A stretch of DNA of 64,000 bases, from assembly GCA_964518335.1 (NCBI GenBank), contig CAZFDT010000024.1, forward strand, positions 1-64,000, written 5' to 3'. Numbering within the stretch: position 1 is the first letter of the stretch; the number at the start of each line of letters is the position of its first letter. Both the position numbers and the translations under genes were made by a program. The notes below the pieces were generated by a model. That model made no database searches and was not told the origin of the DNA. It saw nothing but the letters and a program-made list of their open reading frames with translations. This document shows positions 36,203 through 44,504 of this stretch, piece by piece. Origin of the DNA: CAZFDT01 sp964518335 (lineage in GTDB: Bacteria > Planctomycetota > Phycisphaerae > Phycisphaerales > Phycisphaeraceae).

Positions 36203-36997
36203 ATGGTCCTTCTGGAGACGTCGATGCTGCGCAGTCTGGCGATCGTGTGCATGGGTGTGGTGCTGGCGGGATGTGCGGCCACACCCACGACCAACGGGCT
36301 GGCCGACGCCACGCGCGCCTATCACGCGGGGCAGTACGACACGGCCTATCGCCTGGCGGCGGCGCGCGTCCACGGCGGGGGTGACGGGGCGGCATCGGCT
36401 CAGGCGGCGTACCTGGCGGGCCTGTCGGCGCAGAAGCTCCGCAGCTTCGACAATGCCGACCGTTACCTGCGCATCGCCGCGCGAAGCGGCGACGGCAACC
36501 TGGCCAACGACGCGCTGGTGGCACTGGGGCTGCTCTATTCCGAGCACGGCCGCCACGCCCAGGCCGCCGCGACGTTCCTCGCCGTCGCCCCGCGCCTCGC
36601 CGGCGACGGCCGGGCACAGGCCTACCTCCACGCTGCACTTGCCCAGCAGAAGCTCGGCCAGTTCGCCCAGGCCCGCACCAACCTCTCCCTGGCCTTCGCC
36701 GCCACGCAGAACCCCGACCTGCACGCCCGTATCCGCGAGGTCATGAACACCACCGGCTACACCCTGCAGATCGGCGCCTTCGGCGAGCAGGCCCGCGCCG
36801 TCGCCGCCGCCCACGCCGTCGCACCCCGCGCCGCCCAACTCAACCTCGGCCAACCCGTCCTCGCCCCCCGCACCGATGCCGCCGGCCGCACCCTCACCGC
36901 CGTCCAACTCGGCAGCTTCGCCACCTTCGACGCCGCCCACCGCGCCAAAGCCCAACTCGGCGACGCGAGCGCCGTCATCGTCCCGCTGTCGCGGTGA
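36203..36997 (+). CDS. Lipoprotein with TPR-like repeats and C-terminal SPOR domain
   Basis: A 264-residue envelope protein. The signal region (about residues 8-24) ends in the lipobox VLAGC. Residues 35-170 form TPR-like helical pairs (AYLAGLSAQKLRSFDNADRYL, AALAQQKLGQFAQARTNLSLA). The last 80 residues hold a SPOR-like domain (YTLQIGAFGEQARAVAAA and TAVQLGSFATFDAAHRAKAQL), which binds denuded septal peptidoglycan. This suggests a cell-division or wall-remodelling role. It is anchored in a membrane by the lipid. The SPOR call is good, the TPR call moderate. Confidence 0.82.
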   Translation: MVLLETSMLRSLAIVCMGVVLAGCAATPTTNGLADATRAYHAGQYDTAYRLAAARVHGGGDGAASAQAAYLAGLSAQKLRSFDNADRYLRIAARSGDGNLANDALVALGLLYSEHGRHAQAAATFLAVAPRLAGDGRAQAYLHAALAQQKLGQFAQARTNLSLAFAATQNPDLHARIREVMNTTGYTLQIGAFGEQARAVAAAHAVAPRAAQLNLGQPVLAPRTDAAGRTLTAVQLGSFATFDAAHRAKAQLGDASAVIVPLSR

Positions 36998-37041
36998 AGA
37001 TCCCGCCCCAGCCCCGGATTGGCATCGCGGGGCTATGGGGA

Positions 37042-37686
37042 TCAATCCTTCGGCGCCGCGTCGCCGGCGGCGAAGCAGGCGGCGACATCGACGGTGAAGC
37101 CTGGCAGGTGGGGGGAGGTGGCGGTTTGGCCGGCGGTGAAGATGCCATGCTCGGCGTAGGCGTCGCCGTCGAGTTTGAGCACGGTGATCGAGCGGATGCC
37201 GTCGCGCGGATCGACGATCCAGTATTCGGGGATGTGGCCCTCGGCGTAGTCCTGGCGTTTTTCCACGTGGTCGCGCTTCGGATCGTCATCACTGACGACC
37301 TCCATCACGAGGTCGGCGTAGTCCCACAGGCGATTGGCGAGCCGGTGCATGTTCTCCTTGCGGAGGAAGAGCACATCCGGCTCGCGGATCTTGTCCTTGC
37401 GCACGCGCATGCGGAACGACGCCAGCACGGCCAGGCCGCCGTGGCCCGCATCGGCCCATGTGTTGAGCTGGTACAGAAGAAACTGCGCGATCAACTGGTG
37501 CAATAGCGTAGGCATAGGCAGAACCTCGATGAACCCGTCGGTGAACTCGACGAGCTTGCGCTCGTGGTCCGTCAGGGCCAGGTACTCGCCTTCGCTCCAC
37601 TGACCCTGCTCTGGGAACAGTTCGAGGATGGGATACGACGGCCCGGGTTTGCGCTGCAGTGAGGTGGGGAAAGTCAGCACCGACAT
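37042..37686 (-). CDS. Uma2 family endonuclease-like protein
   Basis: A 214-residue Uma2 (DUF820) protein with a PD-(D/E)XK restriction-endonuclease-like fold. Conserved pieces are VEFTDGFIEVLPMPTLLHQ (about residues 45-63), REPDVLFLRKENM (about 95-107), DLVMEVVSDDDPKRD (about 119-133) and YAEGHIPEYWIVDPRD. The family is expanded in planctomycetes and cyanobacteria and its cellular role is unsettled. Its promoter (TATACT, minus strand, 37708-37713) is back to back with that of the M42 peptidase. CAGGAG lies before the ATG. Confidence 0.85.
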   Translation of the reverse strand: MSVLTFPTSLQRKPGPSYPILELFPEQGQWSEGEYLALTDHERKLVEFTDGFIEVLPMPTLLHQLIAQFLLYQLNTWADAGHGGLAVLASFRMRVRKDKIREPDVLFLRKENMHRLANRLWDYADLVMEVVSDDDPKRDHVEKRQDYAEGHIPEYWIVDPRDGIRSITVLKLDGDAYAEHGIFTAGQTATSPHLPGFTVDVAACFAAGDAAPKD

Positions 37687-37707
37687 GGCGTGGCTCCTGT
37701 CCGGGTC

Positions 37708-37741
37708 AGTATAGCCGTGCGATCGGGTCGGCCGCTATACT
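37708..37741. promoter_or_regulatory. Divergent -10 boxes for Uma2 and the M42 peptidase
   Basis: On the minus strand TATACT (37708-37713) serves Uma2. On the plus strand TATACT (37736-37741) ends seven bases before the peptidase ATG at 37749, implying a leaderless transcript. Only 22 bp separate the boxes. Confidence 0.55.
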
Positions 37742-37748
37742 CCCGGCC

Positions 37749-38837
37749 ATGAAGCTACTCGAACAACTGTGTCAGGCGCCGGGCGTGCCGGGGCGCGAGC
37801 ATCGTGTGCGCAAGCTGGTGATGGAGAAGATCAAGGGCCTGTTCGACGAGGTACGCGTCGATGCGATGGGCTCGGTCCTGGCGATGCGCAAACCCCGCCC
37901 CCACCCCCGCCCCCGGAAAGGGAAAAAGGGCAGGACAACGGCCGGCAAGCGCCCGACGAAGGTGATGGTCGCGGCCCACATGGACCAGATCGGGTTCCTG
38001 GTCAAGCACATCGACGACAAGGGCTTCGTGCGCGTCGTGCCGGTGGGCGGGTTCGACACGCGCAATCTCTTTGCCCGACTGGTGACGATCTGTCCCGACC
38101 CGGCCGACCCCCGGAAAGATGTGATGGGTGTGCTCAATCCCGCGGGCAAGCCGGTGCATATTGCCGACGATGCCGACAAGAACAAGGTCCCTCAGATTCA
38201 CGAGTTCACGATCGACTTGGGCATTGCCGGCGACGCGGTGAAGAAGAAGGTGAAGATCGGGGACATGGTCGTGCTGCGCGCCGACTGGGCGGAGGTGGGC
38301 GACACGGTGGTGGGCCAGTGCATGGACAATCGCGTGGCGGTGTGGATCGCCATTCGTGCGATGGAGAAGGTGGTGAAGCTGGGCCACGACGCCGAACTGC
38401 ACATTGTGTTCACGGTGCAGGAGGAGGTCGGCCTGCGCGGCGCCCGCACGGCCGCATACGCCATTCGGCCGGACATCGGCATCGGGCTGGACACGACCCT
38501 CTGCGTCGATACGCCCGGTGTGCCCGACGACATGCGCACCACCCGGCAGGGTGACGGCGCGGCCATCACCTGCGCCGACTCGGCGTCCATCGGCGATTAC
38601 GATCTCATCGAGCAGTTCGAGCAGATCGCCCGCAAGCACAAGATCAAGCACCAGCGCTCGATCCTCGCCCGCGGCGGCACCGACTCGGGCGCCATTCAGC
38701 CCGCCGGCGAAGGCGTGCGCACCATGACGCTGTCCTGCCCCACGCGCTATATCCACACCGTCACGGAGATGGTCCACACCGCCGACCTGTACGCCTGTCG
38801 CGACCTGCTGGCGGCGTTCCTCAGCGAGGCGACCTGA
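37749..38837 (+). CDS. M42 family metallopeptidase
   Basis: A 362-residue cobalt/zinc aminopeptidase of the M42 (tetrahedral, TET/FrvX) family, acting on peptides in the cytoplasm. Dinuclear metal ligands are visible: VAAHMDQIGFL (His), GQCMDNRVAVW (Asp), VQEEVGLRGA (the catalytic Glu pair), DTTLCVDTP (Asp) and RYIHTVTEMVH (His). An Arg/Pro/Lys-rich insert (about residues 48-72) interrupts the N-terminal part exactly over a CCCCCGGAA word (37910-37918) and is not typical of the family. The 3' end overlaps the convergent coaB gene by 17 bases. Confidence 0.9.
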   Translation: MKLLEQLCQAPGVPGREHRVRKLVMEKIKGLFDEVRVDAMGSVLAMRKPRPHPRPRKGKKGRTTAGKRPTKVMVAAHMDQIGFLVKHIDDKGFVRVVPVGGFDTRNLFARLVTICPDPADPRKDVMGVLNPAGKPVHIADDADKNKVPQIHEFTIDLGIAGDAVKKKVKIGDMVVLRADWAEVGDTVVGQCMDNRVAVWIAIRAMEKVVKLGHDAELHIVFTVQEEVGLRGARTAAYAIRPDIGIGLDTTLCVDTPGVPDDMRTTRQGDGAAITCADSASIGDYDLIEQFEQIARKHKIKHQRSILARGGTDSGAIQPAGEGVRTMTLSCPTRYIHTVTEMVHTADLYACRDLLAAFLSEAT

Positions 38838-39471
38838 CGCGGGCGAGATTTTCGACCTGTTGCACCAGCCACGGCGCGAACGCCGACTTGGCGGTGCGCA
38901 GTGGCTGCTCGCGCTCGCCCGCTGCAGTAAGCCAGATGGCGCTGATCGCGTCCGATTCCATCGTGCCCAGCGGGTTGGCGACGATCGCGTCCACCCCCTT
39001 GCGGCGCATTTTGGCCACGGCCCGCTCCTCCATCGCCGCCGCTTCCTCCAGCGCAAAGGCCACCACTTTCTGCTCCGCCCGCTTGATCGACGCCATCAGC
39101 GCGACCAGGTCGGGCGTGGGCTCCAGCCGCAGCATCATGCCCGCCTTCTTGTCACTGGCGAGCTTGCCTTCGCTGACTTCGATCGGGCGATAGTCGGACA
39201 CCGCGGCCGCCATAACCAGCACGTCGCAGTCGCGGAAGTGGGCTTCGAGCAGTTGCTTGAGCTCGGCGCTGGACTCGAAGCGGTACGTGCGCACGTTCGC
39301 CGGCTCGTCGTGCGGCTCCGGGCCCGGGCCCAGCAGGAGCGTCACATCGTGACCCGCCGCCGCGCCCGCCGACGCCAGCGCCAGGCCCATCTTCCCCGTC
39401 GAGCGGTTGGAGATGAATCGCACCGCGTCTATCGGCTCGCGCGTCGGTCCGGCAGTGATGAGCAGTTTCAT
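38821..39471 (-). CDS. coaB: Phosphopantothenate--cysteine ligase domain (CoaB)
   Basis: A 216-residue stand-alone CoaB, which joins cysteine to 4'-phosphopantothenate in coenzyme A synthesis. The N-terminus LLITAGPTREPIDAVRFISNRSTGKMG is the family signature, followed by the nucleotide-binding Rossmann part, VMAAAVSDYRP and KLEPTPDLVALM-like segments. In most bacteria CoaB is fused to CoaC; here the flavin-dependent decarboxylase CoaC part is absent and must be encoded elsewhere. It lies 16 bp after the M16-like gene in the same direction. Confidence 0.88.
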   Translation of the reverse strand: MKLLITAGPTREPIDAVRFISNRSTGKMGLALASAGAAAGHDVTLLLGPGPEPHDEPANVRTYRFESSAELKQLLEAHFRDCDVLVMAAAVSDYRPIEVSEGKLASDKKAGMMLRLEPTPDLVALMASIKRAEQKVVAFALEEAAAMEERAVAKMRRKGVDAIVANPLGTMESDAISAIWLTAAGEREQPLRTAKSAFAPWLVQQVENLARVRSPR

Positions 39472-39487
39472 GGCAGCATGCGAGGTC

Positions 39488-40720
39488 TCACCCCCGCACC
39501 TTCAGCGCGTCGGGTCCAACAGTCACGATCGTCATCGCCCCGGGGCGGTGGTCCCGCACGTACTGGTTCACTGCAGCAAGCGTCGCCGCATCGACCTGGG
39601 CGGCCATCTCGTCGAGCGTGCGCGCCCGGCCTAACGTGTACTGGTCCGTGGCGATCGCCGACGCCCGCGCGCCCGTCGATTCACCCTGCATCACCAGCCG
39701 GCTCTTCATGCCAATGATCGCACGGTCGAACTCCGCCTGATCGATCCCGTCGCAGATGCGTCGCAACTCGGCGGTGAGCACGTCCAGCGTCTCCTGGGCG
39801 CGGGGCGTCGTCGTCCCACTGTAGGCCAGCACCGCCCCGCGATCGCGCCCCGACGAGTAGCTGGCATACACGGCATAACACAGCCCGCGCTTCTCGCGCA
39901 CCTCGGTGAACAGCCGACCACTCATCCCGCCCGACAGCACCGCGGTGGCGGCCCGCTGCAGCATCGAGTCGGCGTGCGGCTCCGGCGGCGCGTCGTAGGC
40001 GATGCCGATATGCACCTGCTGCGTGTCGGCGGTCTCGTGCGTGTACCCGCGCGCGGCGGGCTGGCTCTCCCGGGCGTCATCGAGCCCGCCTTGCCACGAC
40101 CCCAGCGTCTGCGCCACCTGGTCGCGCAGTGCCGCCCAATCGAAGCGACCGGCAAAGCCCAACACCGAGCCGCGCGGCACGAACGTCCGACGCCAATAGT
40201 CGAGTACCCGCTCGTGCGTCAAAGCCTGCAGATGCTCGCGCACGCCCAGCGGCGACCGGCCGAACGGCTCGGGAAAATGACGCCTCTTGAGTTGCAGCAT
40301 CACCTTCTGCTGCGGCTCGTCGTCGAGCGAGTCGATCGACTGAATCGCCAGATCGCGCGACGGTCCCAACGCCGAGGCGGCAAGCTGCGGCCGCGTCATC
40401 ATGTCCGTCAGCAACGGCAGCGCGCCGGGCAGGTTCGTCCCGATCATCGACGCGTGCAGGTGCAGGTGGTGCGTGGTGACGCTCGTGCCGCGCTGCACGC
40501 CCAGGCGGTCCAGCGATTCGCTGTGCTGGCGTGCGTCCAGATCGCCGGCGCCTCGCATGATCATCTCCGCCAGCACCGTCGCGGCGCCTTGCTGATCGAC
40601 GGGCTCGTTGGCCACGCCCGCCGGCACGAGCATCGACATCGCCAGCGACTGGGCCGAGGCGATCGGCTCGGCCAGCAGCCACAGACCGTTGGGCAGTTGT
40701 TCGCGAAAAATCTCCGGCAT
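39488..40720 (-). CDS. M16 family peptidase homologue lacking the zinc motif
   Basis: A 410-residue two-domain pitrilysin-like protein. The N-terminal half (AMSMLVPAGVANEPVDQQGAAT) aligns with M16 beta-subunits, but where active members have HxxEH this protein reads AATVLAEMI, so it should not bind zinc. The C-terminal M16C half (GRLFTEVREKRGLCYAVYASY) keeps the conserved Arg/Tyr substrate-binding motif. It may be the non-catalytic partner of another M16 protein, not in this window. The start at 40720 was chosen because TACAAT lies nine bases upstream; it is divergent from the synthase gene. Confidence 0.8.
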   Translation of the reverse strand: MPEIFREQLPNGLWLLAEPIASAQSLAMSMLVPAGVANEPVDQQGAATVLAEMIMRGAGDLDARQHSESLDRLGVQRGTSVTTHHLHLHASMIGTNLPGALPLLTDMMTRPQLAASALGPSRDLAIQSIDSLDDEPQQKVMLQLKRRHFPEPFGRSPLGVREHLQALTHERVLDYWRRTFVPRGSVLGFAGRFDWAALRDQVAQTLGSWQGGLDDARESQPAARGYTHETADTQQVHIGIAYDAPPEPHADSMLQRAATAVLSGGMSGRLFTEVREKRGLCYAVYASYSSGRDRGAVLAYSGTTTPRAQETLDVLTAELRRICDGIDQAEFDRAIIGMKSRLVMQGESTGARASAIATDQYTLGRARTLDEMAAQVDAATLAAVNQYVRDHRPGAMTIVTVGPDALKVRG

Positions 40721-40729
40721 AGGGGCGGG

Positions 40730-40735
40730 ATTGTA
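40730..40735 (-). promoter_or_regulatory. -10 box for the M16-like gene
   Basis: TACAAT on the minus strand, nine bases before the ATG at 40720. Confidence 0.45.
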
Positions 40736-40775
40736 ACGGATGAACGAAAAACGATTGCCCGTCGTCGAGAAGACG

Positions 40776-40781
40776 TAGAAT
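40776..40781 (+). promoter_or_regulatory. -10 box for leaderless synthase-like gene
   Basis: TAGAAT, seven bases before the ATG at 40789. TTGCCC (40755-40760) is a possible -35 with a short 15-bp spacer. Confidence 0.55.
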
Positions 40782-40788
40782 CGCACCC

Positions 40789-41661
40789 ATGGCGGAGCGA
40801 CTTGCCGGCTCACGAGCATCAGCGATCGCCCGGGCCTGGCCCGACGCGTGGTTTGCCGCTGGCTTTCTGCCTCGACCGCGGCGACGGGCGGTCATGTGCC
40901 TGTTCGCGGTGGTGCGGCAACTGCGGGAAGTGCTCTGCGGCCAAGACTGTGACGGCGACTCCTGCACATGCGAATCGGCGACCGAGCGGCAGCGCGTCGC
41001 GGCGGCGATCCTCGACCACCTGTGGCGCGGCGAGCCGACGGGCAAGACGGAACTCGACAGCTTCGCCGCGGTCGTGCGCGAGCACGGACTGGACCGGGCG
41101 TGGTTCGAGCGGATGGCCGAGGCGATGGCGCGGACGTTGCCGCCGCGGGTGGCGACGTGGCGACGTCTGCGGGAACACGTCGAGGCAATCACAGCGCCGG
41201 CGGCAGGGATCGCGGCACGAGTGCTGGGCACGGGCGAGGCGACGCCGCAGTGGGTCGCGCTGGGCACGGCGATGTGGATGACGCGGCTGCTGGAGCGCAT
41301 GCGCGACAACGCCGGCGCGGGGCGGGTGACGCTGCCGCTGGACGACCTGGTCAAGTGCAGCATGACTGACGCGGACGTGCTGCAGTTATGCCACGGCGTG
41401 GGTGATGAGCGGTGGGCGGCGGTGGTGGCGGTGCAGGCTGACCGCCTGCGGGCGATGTTCGACGGCGGGGCCAAGGCGCTGGCGTCGATCCCCGGCCATC
41501 GCGTGCGTCGTGCGGCGGCGGTGCTGGTGGAGCTGGAGCGTCGCCGGCTGGAGCGGTGCATCGCCGCGATGCTGGCGGGCCAGATGACGAGTCGCGACGC
41601 GACACTGGGCGAACGGCTGGGCGCGCTGCCGCGCGCCATGCGTGCGGCGATGAAAGGGTGA
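40789..41661 (+). CDS. Divergent squalene/phytoene synthase-family protein
   Basis: A 290-residue helical protein related to the trans-isoprenyl diphosphate synthase HH group. TAMWMTRLLERMRDNAGAGRVTLPLDDL (about residues 163-190) matches the family segment that normally reads QLTNILRDVxEDxxxGRxYLP, and LPRPRRRAVMCLFAVVRQL matches the first helix. However, the first Asp-rich motif is replaced (RQLREVL) and the second is degraded, so the Mg-diphosphate site may be missing. A Cys-rich loop (CGQDCDGDSCTC, about 49-60) is unusual. Function is uncertain: it may be a degenerate or repurposed synthase. Four bases separate it from the next gene. Confidence 0.6.
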   Translation: MAERLAGSRASAIARAWPDAWFAAGFLPRPRRRAVMCLFAVVRQLREVLCGQDCDGDSCTCESATERQRVAAAILDHLWRGEPTGKTELDSFAAVVREHGLDRAWFERMAEAMARTLPPRVATWRRLREHVEAITAPAAGIAARVLGTGEATPQWVALGTAMWMTRLLERMRDNAGAGRVTLPLDDLVKCSMTDADVLQLCHGVGDERWAAVVAVQADRLRAMFDGGAKALASIPGHRVRRAAAVLVELERRRLERCIAAMLAGQMTSRDATLGERLGALPRAMRAAMKG

Positions 41662-41664
41662 AGC

Positions 41665-42705
41665 ATGATTCGCTGGGGTATCATTGGCTGCGGTGACGTG
41701 TGCGAGGTCAAGAGCGGGCCGGCGTTTCAGAAGGCCGACGGCAGCGAGCTCGTCGCCGTGATGCGGCGCGATCCGTGCAAATGTGAGGACTATGCGCGGC
41801 GGCACGGCGTGCCCAGGTGGTACACCGACGCGCGGCAGCTCATCGACGACCCCGATGTCGATGCGGTGTACGTCGCCACGCCGGTGGGCACGCACCTGCA
41901 CTACGCGCTGCAGGTCGCTGCGGCGGGCAAGCCGTGCTACGTCGAAAAGCCCATGGCGCGCAGCCACGCCGAGTGCCGGCAGATGGTCGAGGCGTTCGAG
42001 CGCGCCGGTCGGCCGTTGTTTGTGGCCTACTATCGCCGCAAATTGCCGCGGTTCGAGAAGGTCAAGGAGTTGAACGACGCCGGCCGCATCGGCACGGTGA
42101 CGGCGGTGAGCGTGCGGTTCGCCTGCGCCAGCCATCGCGGCAACACCCGTCAGTGGCGACTCAACGCCCAGGAGTCCGGCGGCGGCCTGTTCATGGACCT
42201 GGCGTCGCACACCCTCGACGTGCTCGATCACATCCTCGGCGCCGTCGCCGACGTCAAGGGATTTGCCGTCAACCGAAGCGGCGCGTACGACGTCGAGGAC
42301 GCGGTGGCGATGCAGTTCCAGTACGAATCGGGCGTCATTGGCGCGGGCCTGTGGGACTTCGCCAGCGCGGTGAGCGAGGACATCATCGAGATCCACGGGA
42401 CCGACGGCCGCATCGCCCTATCCACGTTCGGCAACGAGCCGGTCGCGCTGCAGTTGCCTTCCGGCGGCGAGTCCTTCACCCTGCCCAACCCGCCGCATGT
42501 CCACCAGCCGCTGGTGCAGACGATCGTGGACGAGCTCAGCGGCAAGCCGGGCTGCAGTTGCCCCAGCACCGGCGTCTCCGCTGCGCGCACCGCCCGCGTC
42601 ATGGACGAGGCGCTGCAGAGCTACTACGGCCGCCGCGACGACGACTTCTGGACCCGCCCCGACACCTGGCCCGCCCCCGGACGGCGCCCCCGCCGCGGCG
42701 GCTGA
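41665..42705 (+). CDS. Gfo/Idh/MocA family oxidoreductase
   Basis: A 346-residue NAD(P)-dependent oxidoreductase. The Rossmann motif is WGIIGCGDVCEVKSGPAF (about residues 3-20), VYVATPVGTHLHYALQ follows, and YVEKPMARSHAECRQMV (about 92-108) has the catalytic-site EKP. The substrate domain includes GGGLFMDLASHTLDVLDHILG with the usual His. It resembles glucose-fructose oxidoreductases or inositol dehydrogenases but the substrate cannot be fixed. It starts three bases after the upstream synthase-like gene, suggesting co-transcription, although no functional link is obvious. Confidence 0.88.
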   Translation: MIRWGIIGCGDVCEVKSGPAFQKADGSELVAVMRRDPCKCEDYARRHGVPRWYTDARQLIDDPDVDAVYVATPVGTHLHYALQVAAAGKPCYVEKPMARSHAECRQMVEAFERAGRPLFVAYYRRKLPRFEKVKELNDAGRIGTVTAVSVRFACASHRGNTRQWRLNAQESGGGLFMDLASHTLDVLDHILGAVADVKGFAVNRSGAYDVEDAVAMQFQYESGVIGAGLWDFASAVSEDIIEIHGTDGRIALSTFGNEPVALQLPSGGESFTLPNPPHVHQPLVQTIVDELSGKPGCSCPSTGVSAARTARVMDEALQSYYGRRDDDFWTRPDTWPAPGRRPRRGG

Positions 42706-42805
42706 CGGACAATCTGGCTGGCGGCATGGCCGCGGGCGAGTCCATCACGAACCTGACGTCGGCCGAACCGCAAATGTTCACTGCGGCGAAGAGGCCGCCA
42801 GCGGG

Positions 42806-42811
42806 TAGAAT
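42806..42811 (+). promoter_or_regulatory. -10 box for leaderless TrkA-N gene
   Basis: TAGAAT exactly seven bases before the ATG at 42819. Confidence 0.5.
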
Positions 42812-42818
42812 CGAAGCC

Positions 42819-43298
42819 ATGTCTGCGGCCCAGTCCATCGCATCGTCAGGCTTGCGGGTGATCGTCGCCGGGTTCGGGCCCGTGGGTCGGGCCGTCACCG
42901 AGCTGCTGGAGCAGGCGGGGGCGCATGTGACGATCATCGAACTCAATGCCGGCACGTGTGCGCGGCAGAGCGATCTGAACCGTCGGGCGATCAACGGCGA
43001 TGCGGGCGATCCGGCGACGTTGCGCGAGGCGGGGCTGGCGCGGGCCGATGCGCTGATCCTGACCGTGCCGGATGAGGCTGGCGCCCTACGGGCATGCGAG
43101 GCGGCCAGGCAGATCAATCCCAACGTCTTCATCGCCGCGCGGACGAACTTTCTCAGCCAGGGCCTGCTGGCGACGCGGGCGGGCGCCGACGAGGTGATCG
43201 TCGAGGAGGTCGTCACGGCCGAGGCGATGAAGCAGGCGGTGCTGCGTCGCGTGCTCAACGGCAAGGACGACCAGCCCGCCGCCGATCCGGCCGCTTGA
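42819..43298 (+). CDS. TrkA-N (RCK) NAD-binding domain protein
   Basis: A 159-residue single-domain protein. VIVAGFGPVGRAVTELLEQAGAHVTIIELN (about residues 13-42) is the TrkA-N/KefC NAD-binding Rossmann start (GxGxxG with the terminal acidic residue), followed by NGDAGDPATLREAG and ADALILTVPDE. Such domains gate K+ channels or cation/proton antiporters, usually as a C-terminal fusion; here it is free-standing and no transporter gene is next to it. It may act as a detached regulatory subunit. Confidence 0.82.
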   Translation: MSAAQSIASSGLRVIVAGFGPVGRAVTELLEQAGAHVTIIELNAGTCARQSDLNRRAINGDAGDPATLREAGLARADALILTVPDEAGALRACEAARQINPNVFIAARTNFLSQGLLATRAGADEVIVEEVVTAEAMKQAVLRRVLNGKDDQPAADPAA

Positions 43299-43301
43299 GC
43301 G

Positions 43302-43589
43302 TCAGTTCTGTCCGTCGGTGCTGATCCAGCGCGTGCGGACGTCGCCATCTTTGCGGACGTGCTCGGTGTAGCGCCAGACGTTGCCGGTGGCGGTGTCGAG
43401 TTTGAAGAGGCCCGTGACCTGCCGCGCCGCGCCGCCCTCGGAGGTGACGGTGAATTCGGCGCTGACCAGGGCAAAGCGGCCGGCGGCGCCCTGGGGCTGC
43501 GCCTCGGCGCGAGGGGCCGATCCCGCCAGCATCACCAGCAGCAAAGTGGTGGAGATCACCAGACACGTCGTCAACGCGCGATGTCGCAT
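43302..43589 (-). CDS. Small secreted protein
   Basis: A 95-residue protein with a clear Sec signal peptide (about residues 1-30, LTTCLVISTTLLLVMLAGSAPRAEA with an AxA cleavage site). The mature part, about 65 residues, has beta-strand-like segments (FALVSAEFTVTSEGG, QVTGLFKLDTATGNVWRYTEH) that resemble small planctomycete secreted proteins with a WRY motif. Function is unknown. It lies 13 bp after the dienelactone hydrolase gene on the same strand, so both are probably expressed together. Confidence 0.65.
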   Translation of the reverse strand: MRHRALTTCLVISTTLLLVMLAGSAPRAEAQPQGAAGRFALVSAEFTVTSEGGAARQVTGLFKLDTATGNVWRYTEHVRKDGDVRTRWISTDGQN

Positions 43590-43602
43590 GATGGGCCCTT
43601 TC

Positions 43603-44394
43603 CTATGGTTTGATGGCGAACAGTTCGTCGAAGAAGGCTTTCATGTGCGCCCAGGAGCGCAGGTCGGCGGCGCGCTGGTAGGCCACGCCGGGGATGTTGG
43701 CGCGGCCGGCGTCGGGATTGGTGAAGCTGTGGACAGCGCTGCTGTAGCTGATCCACTGCCAGTCGATGCCCGCCGCCGTCGCCGCTGCAGTGAACCTGGC
43801 GATCTCCTCGTCGCTGATGAAAGTATCGGCCGCGCCATGGCAGATGAGCACCGCGGCGGTGACGTCCTTGTCCTCAGGCTGCGGCACGACCGGCGTGCCA
43901 TGGAAGCTCACCACGCCCTTGAGCGGCGCGCCGCTGTACGCCAGTTGCTGCGCCACCGACCCGCCGAAGCAGTATCCGATCGCCGCCAGCCGGTCGGCAT
44001 CGACTTTCTCGTGCTTGGCCAGCACGTCAAACCCGGCACGAGCGCGGGCGCGCACCAGCGTCGGGTCCTCGCCGCGAAAGCGACCGGCCCACGTGCCCGC
44101 CTCCTTCGGATCCGTCGTGACCAGGCCCTTGCCATACATGTCACAGGCGAACGCCACGTAGCCCAGACCGGCGAGCATCCTCGCCCGCTGGCGCGCGTAG
44201 TCGTTGAGGCCCCACCACTCGTGAATCACCATCACGCCCGGCAGCTTGCCCTTCAGCGCGTCGTCATAGGCCACAAACCCCTCCAGGGCCACGCCATCGT
44301 GCGTGTAGGAGATGGTCTGCGTGCGAATCTCGGCGGCGGCGGCACTGGTCAACAGCAGCACAGCAGCGACGACGTGCGACAGGGTGCGGGGCAT
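43603..44394 (-). CDS. Dienelactone hydrolase family protein, secreted
   Basis: A 263-residue alpha/beta hydrolase. A signal peptide (about residues 1-22, LSHVVAAVLLLTSAAAA) precedes the domain. The Cys-His-Asp triad of dienelactone hydrolases is visible: nucleophile in IGYCFGGSVAQQLA (about residue 141), Asp in CHGAADTFISDEE (about 190) and His in SSAVHSFTNPDA (about 223). It would cleave small esters or lactones in the periplasm. AAGGAGA precedes the ATG. Divergent from the cyclophilin gene; the 110-bp spacer has TACAAT and TAAACT candidate -10 boxes. Confidence 0.88.
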   Translation of the reverse strand: MPRTLSHVVAAVLLLTSAAAAEIRTQTISYTHDGVALEGFVAYDDALKGKLPGVMVIHEWWGLNDYARQRARMLAGLGYVAFACDMYGKGLVTTDPKEAGTWAGRFRGEDPTLVRARARAGFDVLAKHEKVDADRLAAIGYCFGGSVAQQLAYSGAPLKGVVSFHGTPVVPQPEDKDVTAAVLICHGAADTFISDEEIARFTAAATAAGIDWQWISYSSAVHSFTNPDAGRANIPGVAYQRAADLRSWAHMKAFFDELFAIKP

Positions 44395-44504
44395 GGCGGT
44401 CTCCTTGGATGTTCCGCGAACAGCCTACAATAGCCCATCTGCCCGTCCAAGGTCGGACGAATCGGCTAAACTGTCGCCCCCCCCCCACAACCCCGGAGCA
44501 ATCC

